From an uncultured Paracoccus sp. (GTDB lineage: Bacteria; Pseudomonadota; Alphaproteobacteria; Rhodobacterales; Rhodobacteraceae): DNA of 45,821 bases. The translations under genes were made by a program, and so were the position numbers. Position 1 is the first letter of the stretch. The number at the start of each line of letters is the position of its first letter. This document shows positions 38,816-45,821 of this stretch, one piece after another. Under the pieces are notes generated by a model. That model was not told the DNA's origin. It worked only from the letters and a program-made list of their open reading frames with translations, and ran no database searches. The stretch covers positions 1 to 45,821 of the forward strand of contig CAKTBJ010000025.1 in NCBI GenBank assembly GCA_934533075.1. The letters are read 5' to 3'.

Positions 38816-39967
38816 ATGCGCTTTCAGCTTGCCATCATCATCACCGCCGCGGGACGCGGCACGCGGGCCGGGGGCGACCTGCCCAAGCAATGGCAGGCCC
38901 TGGCCGGGCAGCCGGTGCTGGCCCATACCGTCGCCGCGCTGGCGCCGCACGGCCCGGTCACGCTGGTCGTGCATCCCGACGACATGCCCCGCGCCGTGGC
39001 CGATTTCGGCGGCCGCGTGGTGCTGGTCGCCGGGGCCGGGACGCGGGCGGGTTCGGTCCGCGCCGGGCTGGAGGCGGTGGCGGGCACCGGCGCCACGCAT
39101 GTGCTGATCCATGACGGCGCCCGGCCGCTGGTCACGCCGGCGGTGATCGAGGGCGTGGTCGCCGCCCTGCGCGAGGGCGCCGACGGCGCCGCGCCGGGGC
39201 TAGCGGTGACGGATGCGCTGTGGCGGGCCGCGGCCGGGCGGGTAACGCGGCTGGCCAGCCGCGACGGGCTGTTTCGCGCCCAGACCCCGCAGGGTTTCCG
39301 GCTGGCGCCGATCCTGGCGGCGCATCGCGCGCCGGGGGCGGAAACGGCCGCCGACGACGTGGCGCTGGGGCTGGCGGCGGGGCTGGATATTCTGGTCACG
39401 CCGGGCGACGACAATAACATCAAGCTGACCTGGCCCGGCGATTTCGCGCGGGCCGAGCGGATCATCCGCCAGCGCGACGCCACGGAGGGCGGAATGCGGA
39501 TCGGAAACGGCTTCGACGTGCATGCGTTCGCACCCGGCGACCATGTGGTGCTGTGCGGCGTGAAAATCCCGTTCGGCCAAGGGCTTGCCGGGCATTCCGA
39601 TGCCGATGTCGGCATGCATGCCCTGACCGATGCCATCTATGGCGCGCTGGCCGAGGGCGATATCGGCCGGCATTTCCCGCCCTCGGACCCGCAATGGAAG
39701 GGCGCCGACAGCCGCATCTTCCTGGCGCATGCGGCCGCGCGCATCCGGGCGCGCGGGCTGCGGCTGGGCAATGCCGACGTGACCCTGATCTGCGAGGCGC
39801 CGAAGATCGGTCCCCATGCCGAGGCGATGGCCGCCGCGCTGGCCGAAGTGCTGGGGGTGGAGGCCGGGCGCGTCTCGGTCAAGGCCACCACGTCCGAGCG
39901 GCTGGGCTTTACCGGCCGGGGCGAGGGCATCGCGGCACTGGCCAGCGTGCTGCTGCTGGAGGCGTGA
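38816..39967 (+). CDS. ispDF: Bifunctional IspD/IspF isoprenoid enzyme
   Basis: A 383-residue fusion for two steps of the MEP isoprenoid pathway. Residues 1-225 are IspD ([15 protein letters not shown] at 11-25 binds CTP; HDGARPL). Residues 227-383 are IspF ([12 protein letters not shown], with Asp234 and His236 as metal ligands; [13 protein letters not shown]). The MGR start 38816 is chosen because the IspD fold begins there; upstream ATGs add up to 34 unmatched residues. It starts a ispDF-pgpA-cinA unit divergent from nrdR, with pgpA 7 bp downstream. Confidence 0.93.
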   Translation: MRFQLAIIITAAGRGTRAGGDLPKQWQALAGQPVLAHTVAALAPHGPVTLVVHPDDMPRAVADFGGRVVLVAGAGTRAGSVRAGLEAVAGTGATHVLIHDGARPLVTPAVIEGVVAALREGADGAAPGLAVTDALWRAAAGRVTRLASRDGLFRAQTPQGFRLAPILAAHRAPGAETAADDVALGLAAGLDILVTPGDDNNIKLTWPGDFARAERIIRQRDATEGGMRIGNGFDVHAFAPGDHVVLCGVKIPFGQGLAGHSDADVGMHALTDAIYGALAEGDIGRHFPPSDPQWKGADSRIFLAHAAARIRARGLRLGNADVTLICEAPKIGPHAEAMAAALAEVLGVEAGRVSVKATTSERLGFTGRGEGIAALASVLLLEA

Positions 39968-39974
39968 GGGAAAC

Positions 39975-40484
39975 ATGAACAGGCAACTGGCTGAAATCCT
40001 GACGACTTTCTTCTATGTCGGCAAGCTGAACCCGGCGCCGGGAACCTGGGGATCGCTGGCGGCGGTGGTGCTGGCGGTGGCACTGTATCAGGCCGGCGGC
40101 GCCATGCTGCTGCCGCTGGCGGTGGTCGCGATCACGGCCCTCGGCTTCTGGGCGGTGCCGGCGGCGCTGGCGCATTCCGACGACCCCGACCCGTCCGAGA
40201 TCGTCATCGACGAGGTGGCCGGGCAATGGCTGGCGCTGTGCTTCACCTTCATCCCGCTGGCCCGGCACGGGGTTTCGGTCCTTGCGGCATGGCCGGCCTT
40301 CGTGGTGCCCTTCCTGCTGTTTCGGCTGTTCGACATCTGGAAGCCCTGGCTGGTGGGTCGCGCCGACCGCAGGGGCGACGCGGCGGGGGTGATGCTGGAC
40401 GACCTGATTGCCGGGCTGTTCGCCGGGCTGGTCTCGGTCGCGCTGGCCGGCCTCTATCATGCCGTGCTGGAGCCGCGCCTGTGA
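39975..40484 (+). CDS. pgpA: Phosphatidylglycerophosphatase A
   Basis: A 169-residue inner-membrane phosphatase of phosphatidylglycerol synthesis. GKLNPAPGTWGSLAA (17-31), IVIDEVAGQWLAL and DDLIAGLFAG are the conserved PgpA motifs with the catalytic acidic residues. Three to four helices are expected. The ATG follows GAGGGAAAC. The stop overlaps the next gene as GTGA (40481-40484). The ispDF-pgpA-cinA order is common in related genomes. Confidence 0.92.
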   Translation: MNRQLAEILTTFFYVGKLNPAPGTWGSLAAVVLAVALYQAGGAMLLPLAVVAITALGFWAVPAALAHSDDPDPSEIVIDEVAGQWLALCFTFIPLARHGVSVLAAWPAFVVPFLLFRLFDIWKPWLVGRADRRGDAAGVMLDDLIAGLFAGLVSVALAGLYHAVLEPRL

Positions 40485-40948
40485 GCCTCGCCGCGCGGGT
40501 GCTGGAGGCGGCCCGCGCGCGCGGCGTGATGATCGCCACGGCCGAAAGCTGCACCGGCGGCATGGTGGCGGCGGCGCTGACCGATATTGCCGGCTCCTCG
40601 GATGTGGTCGAGCGCGGCTTCGTCACCTATTCCAACGCCGCCAAGGTCGAGATTCTGGACGTATCCCCCCGTGATCTGGCGGATTTCGGCGCCGTCAGCG
40701 AGGCGGTGGCGCGCGGCATGGCCCAAGGCGCGCTGGCGCATAGCCGGGCGCAGATGGCGGTGGCCACGACCGGCATCGCCGGTCCCGGCGGGTCGGAGCG
40801 CAAGCCCGAGGGCCGGGTCTGCTTCGGCCTCGCCACGCCCGAGGGCGTGAGGGCCGAGACGGTGGAGTTCGGCGCCCTGGGCCGCGCGCAGGTGCGGCAG
40901 GCGGCGGTGGATCACGCGCTGCGGATGCTGCTGGCGGCGCTGCTCTAG
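40481..40948 (+). CDS. pncC: CinA C-terminal domain protein (nicotinamide-nucleotide amidase, PncC)
   Basis: A 155-residue stand-alone PncC/CinA-C domain that deamidates nicotinamide mononucleotide to nicotinate mononucleotide in NAD recycling. ATAESCTGGMVAAALTDIAGSS carries the nucleophile region (Ser in ESCTGG), and TTGIAGPGG and KPEGRVCFG are the other family motifs. The start is GTG, set by the GTGA overlap with pgpA. The stop overlaps the convergent ppx stop at CTAG (40945-40948). Confidence 0.92.
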   Translation: MSLAARVLEAARARGVMIATAESCTGGMVAAALTDIAGSSDVVERGFVTYSNAAKVEILDVSPRDLADFGAVSEAVARGMAQGALAHSRAQMAVATTGIAGPGGSERKPEGRVCFGLATPEGVRAETVEFGALGRAQVRQAAVDHALRMLLAALL

Positions 40949-42474
40949 CGGACCTCGACCTCGGCGCCCAATGCCTGCGCCAGCGCGCGCAGCCGGGCTT
41001 CGGCCACCTCGCCGAACAGGTCGCGGCCCACATGCTCCAGGTCCAGCCGCAGCTTGCGGCCCTCGCGGTCATAGGTCAGCCGCCCGGCATCGTTCGGGTC
41101 GTGGATCGAGAACATCGCCCCGAAGCGCATCGCCCGGCCCAGCACCTCGGCCTCGCGCAGTTCCTGCGCCGACAGCAGGCCGAACAGCGGTGCAAAGCCG
41201 GAATTGGCGCGGCTGGACTTGTAGCGGTGCAGCAGCGCCACGCCCAGGAAGACGCGCTCGGGATGGGTCAGCGCCGACAGGTTGGCGCGGGTGATGGTGT
41301 CGAAACAGGCATCGGCGCGGTAATCGGGATGGGTGCGCCAGGTGATGTCATGCATCAGGCAGGCGGCGCGGATCAGCCGGTCGCGGGCCGGGTCGGCATC
41401 GTCGAACAGCGGGTGCAGGAACTGGTAAAGCCGCTTGCCGAAGCCGGGCAGGCGCGCGGAGTGCCGCTCGGCCCAGCGGGCGGCCTCGATCAACGGGTCG
41501 CGGGCGCGCAGTTCCTCGGGCATCAATTCGTAAAGCAGCCCCTCGCGGATGCCATAGGCGGACAGGTAGAACGCCTCCGGCGCGAAGGTCTCCGCCAGTT
41601 GCGCCAGCACGCGCGAGGCCAGCGGCACCAGCTCGATCCGCGAGGCGCTGAGACCCGTGCCGGCGCGCAGCCTGGCCAGCCCTTCGGGGTTCTGGACGCG
41701 GGCGACGGTGGCGGCCACGGAATCGCGGTCCATGTGGTATTCGTGCAGCACGGTCATCGGATAGGCGCGCCGCTGCATGTCCAGCCGCCCGATGGCCCGC
41801 CACGAGCCGCCGACGAGGTAGATCACCGGATAGGTGCCGCCAAGCTGCGCCTTCAGCCCCTCGACGGTCTCGCGGATCACCGCGTCCAGCCGCTCGGGCG
41901 GCAGTTGTTGCAGGCGGAACGGTCCCAGCGGCGAGGTGGCGCGCCGGCCGATGCGGCCGCCCTCGATCTCGGCCAGTTCCATCGAGTTGCCGCCGATGTC
42001 GCAGACCAGCCCGCGCGCCGTGGGCCAGCCCAGCAGCACGCCCTGCGCCGACAGCCGCGCCTCCTCGGCGCCGTCCACGACCAGCAGGCGCAGGCCGGTC
42101 TCGACCTCGACCTGGGCGCAGAACTCCGGGCCGTCCTCGGCCTCGCGCATGGCGGCGGTGCCGACGCAGGTCAGCGGGCCGATGCGCATGCCCTCGGCCA
42201 CGGCGGCAAAGCGGCGCAGGGCGGCCAGCGCGCGGCGGCGCCCCTCGGGGTTCAGGCGGCCGGTGGCGGCGAGACCGGCGCCGAGGCCGGCCATCACCTT
42301 CTCGTTGTAGTAATAGGCCGGGCTGCGCGCCGCGCCGTCGAAGACCACCAGCCGGACCGAGTTCGAACCGACATCGACCACGCCGACGCGGCTGAGGGCG
42401 CGGGTGGCGGCATCGAGGCGGAACTGGGCGAAAGGGTCGATCCGGTCGCCGGTGCTGGTGGTCACAGCGGGCAT
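40945..42474 (-). CDS. ppx: Exopolyphosphatase, Ppx/GppA family
   Basis: A 509-residue phosphatase of the actin-like ATPase fold. VGVVDVGSNSVRLVVFDG (31-48) and VCDIGGNSMELAE are the two phosphate-binding loops; the C-terminal half holds an HD-like domain (LMHDITWRTHPDYR). It degrades polyphosphate or the pppGpp phosphate, thus linking phosphate storage with the stringent response. Usual length for the long form. It lies 106 bp after hdaA on the same strand. Its stop shares CTAG with the convergent pncC gene. Confidence 0.92.
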   Translation of the reverse strand: MPAVTTSTGDRIDPFAQFRLDAATRALSRVGVVDVGSNSVRLVVFDGAARSPAYYYNEKVMAGLGAGLAATGRLNPEGRRRALAALRRFAAVAEGMRIGPLTCVGTAAMREAEDGPEFCAQVEVETGLRLLVVDGAEEARLSAQGVLLGWPTARGLVCDIGGNSMELAEIEGGRIGRRATSPLGPFRLQQLPPERLDAVIRETVEGLKAQLGGTYPVIYLVGGSWRAIGRLDMQRRAYPMTVLHEYHMDRDSVAATVARVQNPEGLARLRAGTGLSASRIELVPLASRVLAQLAETFAPEAFYLSAYGIREGLLYELMPEELRARDPLIEAARWAERHSARLPGFGKRLYQFLHPLFDDADPARDRLIRAACLMHDITWRTHPDYRADACFDTITRANLSALTHPERVFLGVALLHRYKSSRANSGFAPLFGLLSAQELREAEVLGRAMRFGAMFSIHDPNDAGRLTYDREGRKLRLDLEHVGRDLFGEVAEARLRALAQALGAEVEVR

Positions 42475-42580
42475 CGCGCGTCTCCGGGTCTGGTTGCGTC
42501 GAGGGGGTTTTGACCCCGAAAGCAGGCGCGGGTCAAGCCGGATGCCGCGGCGTCAGTGCCTGGGGGTCATGGCGGCCCGG

Positions 42581-43282
42581 TCAGCCGGCCGAAAGCCGCG
42601 CCAGCGTCGCCAGCGCCAGCGGCCGGGTGACGGCGCGGCCCGAGGCCAGCGCCTCGGCGTCGATGGCCGCCGCCAGACGGCGCGCCAGCCCCAGGTCGCG
42701 GTCCATGCGCCGCACAAGCGCCGCGATCGCCCCCGGCGCCGGGGTCAACTGCCTGTCGGCGAACAGTTTCACCAGCACGGCCTCCAGCAGCGCCTCGTCG
42801 GGGCGGCCGAGGGCGACGGCGGTGACGGCCGCCATGCGCGAGCGCAGATCGGGCAGGACCAGCCCCCAGTCGCGCACCGGCACCCGCGCGGTCAGCAGCA
42901 GCCGCACCCCGCGCGCGGCGGCCAGGTTGGCCAGGTGGAACAGGGCGGTCTCGGCCTCGGCGATGCCGGCGGCGCAATCGGCATCCTCGATCACCAGCGC
43001 GCCGCCCTCGGGCACCAGCGCGTCGATTTCCGCCACGCGCAGGCTGGCGGCCTGATGGATGGCGGCGCCGGCCTCATGCGTCCAGATCGCGGCCAGGTGG
43101 CTTTTGCCGGCGCCCTCCGGCCCGACAAGCAGCAGCCTGCCCTGCGGCCAGCGGTCGCTGTGGCCCAGCATGGCCAGCGCATCGGCATTGGCGGGCGCGG
43201 GCAGGAAATCGTCCCGCCCCAGCGCCGGCGGCAAGGCGAGGTCGAAGACAAGCTGGCGATGGGGGGGCGCGGCCTCGGTCAT
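42581..43282 (-). CDS. hdaA: HdaA, DnaA-related regulator of replication
   Basis: A 233-residue AAA+ protein related to DnaA domain III. It begins with RQLVFDLAL (9-17), a sliding-clamp-binding peptide of Q-L-x-F-D-L type, then Walker A GPEGAGKSH (54-62) and Walker B ALVIEDAD. Hda binds the DNA clamp and makes DnaA hydrolyse ATP after initiation. It lacks the DnaA DNA-binding domain. It lies between a PerM-type permease and ppx, a known Rhodobacterales order, but ppk, as I recall often found here, is absent. Confidence 0.87.
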   Translation of the reverse strand: MTEAAPPHRQLVFDLALPPALGRDDFLPAPANADALAMLGHSDRWPQGRLLLVGPEGAGKSHLAAIWTHEAGAAIHQAASLRVAEIDALVPEGGALVIEDADCAAGIAEAETALFHLANLAAARGVRLLLTARVPVRDWGLVLPDLRSRMAAVTAVALGRPDEALLEAVLVKLFADRQLTPAPGAIAALVRRMDRDLGLARRLAAAIDAEALASGRAVTRPLALATLARLSAG

Positions 43283-43724
43283 GGGCGGGAGTTATGGCCG
43301 CGCCGCGCGGCAGGGGCAAGTGGCCGTGCCACGCGGACGGGCCGTCATGCGCGGGGGGCGGAGCGAATGAAAATCCGGCTGACGCCGACGATCAGGCTCG
43401 GGGCTTGGCGGTTCACACTGGCAATCACCGTATCAGGAGCGGGACCAGGCGCAAGCCCGGCTCCCATCAGAACGAAAGCCGCCTCACCCCCCAACGAAAG
43501 GAATATACATATATTTCAATTGACTGAACGCAAGGACAGGCCTTTGCGCGCGGGGTGGTGCACGCTGATCCGGCGGCGGTCATCACCATTGGGAAGACAG
43601 GCCCTTGCGCGCGGGGCGCGGTGCACCTTTCCGGCGCGGGGGGCTGCGCCTGCGCCGGCAGGCCCTTGCGCGCAGAGCGGTGCCCAGGCCATGCAACCGC
43701 GCCCCTCTGCATCCCGGCAGACCG
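43283..43724. repeat. 442-bp gap with a 61-bp-period degenerate repeat
   Basis: CAGGCCYTTGCGCGC occurs three times, at 43537, 43598 and 43659, exactly 61 bp apart. Each is followed by G/C-rich GGGG or GAG and GGTGCAC or GGTGCCC, and the next parts of the first two share TCCGGCG. An AT-rich stretch lies to the left (43500-43530, ATATACATATATTT). A plus-strand ORF from 43367 (MKIRLTPTIRLGAWR) has a good GGAG ribosome site, but nothing beyond its first 50 residues looks coding. The rest of the gap shows no gene. Confidence 0.6.
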
Positions 43725-45086
43725 TCACGCGGGGGGGGCGGTGCTGCCTTCCGGCGGATCGCCCTCCTCGGCGCCCAGCTTGCGCGCCGTGCGCTCGGCG
43801 GCCAGTTCGGCGGCGGTCTCGGCGATCCTGCGCACCGCCTTGCCGATGGTGTTGCCGGCGGATTCGGCGTTTTCCTGCGCGGCGGCTTCCTCGCGCACGG
43901 CCTCCTTCTCGGCCTCCTCCTCGCGCATCCGGGCCACCACGTCGTTCTTCTCGACCGAGGCCAGCGCGCGCTGCTTGGCGATGGTGCCGCGCGGCACCAG
44001 TTCGACCATCATCGGCGCCGACGGCTCGGGCGGGATCACGCGGCCGGTGTAAAGCCCGCTGGCCCGGTATTGCGCCACGGCAAAGCGGGCCAGCACCCCG
44101 ACGGCGGCGGCCAGCGGCACCGCGACGATCAGCCCGACGAAACCGAAGACCGCGCCGAAGACCGACAAGGCCAGCAGCAGCCAGACCGGATGCAGCCCGA
44201 CGCTGCCGCCGACGATCTTGGGTTGCAGCACGTTGCCCTCGACCATCTGACCGAAGGCGAAGATCGCGGCCACCGCGCCGATCCAGATCGGTTGATCCCA
44301 GAAGGTCATCGCGGCCACGCCGATGGCGGTCAGCCCGCCCACGAACACGCCCAGATAGGGGATGATCGACAGCACCGCCGCCATCAGCCCGATCACCAGC
44401 CCATAGGGCAGCCCGACCGAGACCAGCGCCACCGCGTAGAAGGTGCCCAGGATCAGCGTCACCAGCCCCTGCCCGCGCAGGAAACCCGCAAGCGTCGCGT
44501 CGATCTCGGCGGCGAGCTGGCGGATGGTCCTGGCGTGGTCGCGCGGCAGCAGGCTGTCCAGATGCGCGATCATCGCGTGCCAGTCCAGCAGCAGATAGAA
44601 GGTCACCACCGGCACGATCAGCAGCGTGACGATCACCCCCAGCACCGAGGACATCGAGCCGAGCAGCGCCGGCAGCGCGGTGCCGGCCAGTTCGGACACC
44701 CTGTCCGCGACCTCGCTGCCCCAGGTGGCGAAGCTGCCGCCCTCGGGCCAGATGCCGGGGAAGCGGGCGGTGATGAAGGTCTGGAAGGTGTTGAAATATT
44801 CCGGCGCCGCCTGCACCAGTTGCACCCCCTGCCGCACCAGCGCCGGCACCAGCAGCAGCACCCCGGCCACGAACAGCAGCGCGGCAACCAGCGTCATCAG
44901 CACCACCGCCAGCGTGCGCGAGCAGCCCAGCCGTTGCAGCCGCGTCACCACCGGGTCGAGGATATAGGCGATGCCCGCCCCCATCAGGAAGGGCATGATC
45001 GTGTTGCCCAGCCCCCACAGCACCAGCACCAGAACCAGCGCCGCGCCGCCCCACCAGGCCACTTGCTTGCGCACCGTCAGCCGCAT
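43725..45086 (-). CDS. AI-2E family (PerM-type) membrane transporter
   Basis: A 453-residue protein with seven to eight hydrophobic segments over residues 5-350. [28 protein letters not shown] and [11 protein letters not shown] are typical of the AI-2E/PerM permease family; substrates are mostly unknown and the autoinducer link applies only to one member. The last 100 residues form a charged coiled coil ([19 protein letters not shown]), unusual for the family. GGGGAGATTGGCGG precedes the ATG; longer readings have no match. Divergent from proS; the next gene on the strand after the repeat gap is hdaA. Confidence 0.83.
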   Translation of the reverse strand: MRLTVRKQVAWWGGAALVLVLVLWGLGNTIMPFLMGAGIAYILDPVVTRLQRLGCSRTLAVVLMTLVAALLFVAGVLLLVPALVRQGVQLVQAAPEYFNTFQTFITARFPGIWPEGGSFATWGSEVADRVSELAGTALPALLGSMSSVLGVIVTLLIVPVVTFYLLLDWHAMIAHLDSLLPRDHARTIRQLAAEIDATLAGFLRGQGLVTLILGTFYAVALVSVGLPYGLVIGLMAAVLSIIPYLGVFVGGLTAIGVAAMTFWDQPIWIGAVAAIFAFGQMVEGNVLQPKIVGGSVGLHPVWLLLALSVFGAVFGFVGLIVAVPLAAAVGVLARFAVAQYRASGLYTGRVIPPEPSAPMMVELVPRGTIAKQRALASVEKNDVVARMREEEAEKEAVREEAAAQENAESAGNTIGKAVRRIAETAAELAAERTARKLGAEEGDPPEGSTAPPA

Positions 45087-45210
45087 ACCGCCAATCTCCC
45101 CACCGACCTGCGCCACCGCGCAACGCACGGGGCCTGTTTCCGGTTCATCACGGGCGCGCGCCCCGCGCAAGCGTGATATGGCCGGCGCGGGGTTGGGGGC
45201 GGCGGATGCC

Positions 45211-45249
45211 GCGCGGGCGGGCGGGCCTCGACGGCCCGCCCGCCCGCGC
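45211..45249. promoter_or_regulatory. 17-bp perfect hairpin in the proS leader
   Basis: GCGCGGGCGGGCGGGCC (45211-45227) pairs with GGCCCGCCCGCCCGCGC (45233-45249) around TCGAC, 88 bp before the proS start. It lies between divergent genes, so it is not a simple end-of-gene terminator; no T-run follows. It could be an attenuator or RNA structure in the leader of proS, or a terminator of transcripts from outside. Confidence 0.5.
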
Positions 45250-45336
45250 CCGCCCCGCCTGCGCCCAAGATCGTTGCACGCGCATCGCCGATCAGATACG
45301 CCCTTGCGCCATAGACCGCCACGAAAGGCCAGCCCC

Positions 45337-45821
45337 ATGCGTCTGTCGCGCTATTTCCTGCCCGTGCTCAAGGAAGACCCCAAGGAGGCGCAGATCGCCA
45401 GCCACCGCCTCATGCTGCGCGCCGGCATGATCAAGCAGCAGGCGGCCGGCATCTATTCCTGGCTGCCGCTGGGCTACAAGGTCCTGAAGCGCATCGAGCA
45501 GATCGTGGACGAGGAGCAGCAGCGCGCCGGCCATATCCCGCTCTTGATGCCCACGCTGCAATCGGCGGACCTGTGGCGCGAATCCGGCCGCTATGACGAT
45601 TATGGCGAGGAGATGCTGCGCATCCGCGACCGGCACAAGCGCGATCTTCTGTATGGTCCCACCAACGAGGAGATGATCACCGACATCTTCCGCGCCCATG
45701 TCAGCAGCTACAAGGACCTGCCGCTGACGCTGTATCATATCCAATGGAAGTTCCGCGACGAGATCCGCCCCCGCTTCGGCGTCATGCGCGGGCGCGAGTT
45801 CCTGATGAAGGACGGCTACAA
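45337..45821 (+). CDS. proS: Prolyl-tRNA synthetase, N-terminal part
   Basis: The first 161 residues of ProS; the gene leaves the window at the right edge. [18 protein letters not shown] starts as in alphaproteobacterial ProS, and TQ-type PTNEEMITD plus [24 protein letters not shown] give class II motifs 1-2 of the catalytic domain. It loads proline on tRNA. ACGAAAGGCC is the ribosome site. Which form (with or without editing insert) it is cannot be judged from this part. Confidence 0.95.
   Translation, partial: MRLSRYFLPVLKEDPKEAQIASHRLMLRAGMIKQQAAGIYSWLPLGYKVLKRIEQIVDEEQQRAGHIPLLMPTLQSADLWRESGRYDDYGEEMLRIRDRHKRDLLYGPTNEEMITDIFRAHVSSYKDLPLTLYHIQWKFRDEIRPRFGVMRGREFLMKDGY

Noticed and set aside
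43367..43540. Small gene starting MKIRLTPTIRLGAWR
   Set aside because: It has a fair ribosome site, but the frame runs on through the 61-bp repeat and antisense to the permease gene, and no family is recognisable; at most a remnant.
43536..43685. CRISPR array
   Set aside because: Spacing is regular but cores are imperfect, the supposed spacers share sequence with each other, only three units exist and no cas genes are present.
1..45821. Mobile elements, prophage or tRNA-linked integration
   Set aside because: No transposase, integrase, phage structural gene or tRNA was recognised, and composition is even apart from the gap at 9715-9900.

Overview
The window looks like a chromosomal segment of a high-GC alphaproteobacterium of the family Rhodobacteraceae, most likely Paracoccus or a close relative. 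The evidence is a fused IspDF, an HdaA-type DnaA paralogue next to ppx, TTAACCAT-type CtrA half-sites, a KpsC/Wza-type capsule pair, several TRAP transporters and PQQ/cytochrome c periplasmic oxidation genes. Genes are densely packed, and many junctions overlap as ATGA or GTGA. No tRNA, rRNA, insertion sequence or phage gene was recognised.

Left region (1-9621). On the minus strand a long operon carries, in transcription order, a NitT/TauT-type ABC importer (binding protein, permease, ATPase), a small membrane protein that looks like a catalytically dead site-2 protease, an ABC-2-type ATPase and permease, a quinoprotein-associated binding protein, a c-type cytochrome and the start of a PQQ-dependent alcohol dehydrogenase. 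The ABC-2 set resembles the lanthanide-transport (Lut) sets found near PQQ dehydrogenases. Upstream on the same strand are a divergent SDR and an Asp/Glu-racemase-like protein. An Lrp-type regulator diverges from a saccharopine/lysine-dehydrogenase-like gene.

Centre (9622-25420). An AT-rich gap with two inverted CtrA-like half-sites precedes a VWA-Hint protein. Then come NnrS, a 70-residue coiled-coil protein and a three-copy tandem repeat of about 165 bp with covarying hairpins. A penicillin-acylase-family Ntn hydrolase diverges from a catabolic operon of two M20 peptidases, an amidase-signature enzyme, a DadA-like FAD oxidase, a TRAP transporter and a BASS-like permease. Together these suggest uptake, deacylation and oxidation of amide-linked or N-acylated amino compounds.

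Right-centre (25429-33285). A divergent XRE regulator faces a TRAP transporter operon that continues, with ATGA couplings, into PyrK, a class 1B dihydroorotate dehydrogenase and an M20 carbamoylase. This reads as a candidate orotate/dihydroorotate utilisation operon. Junction duplications have inserted small in-frame ORFs between genes in both TRAP-linked operons.

Right region (33443-45821). A Wza-like lipoprotein and KpsC (apparently starting at CTG) are followed by housekeeping genes: nrdR-ribD-YitT (minus), ispDF-pgpA-cinA (plus), ppx, hdaA and an AI-2E/PerM-type permease (minus), and the start of proS (plus). A degenerate 61-bp-period repeat lies between hdaA and the permease, and a 17-bp perfect hairpin precedes proS.
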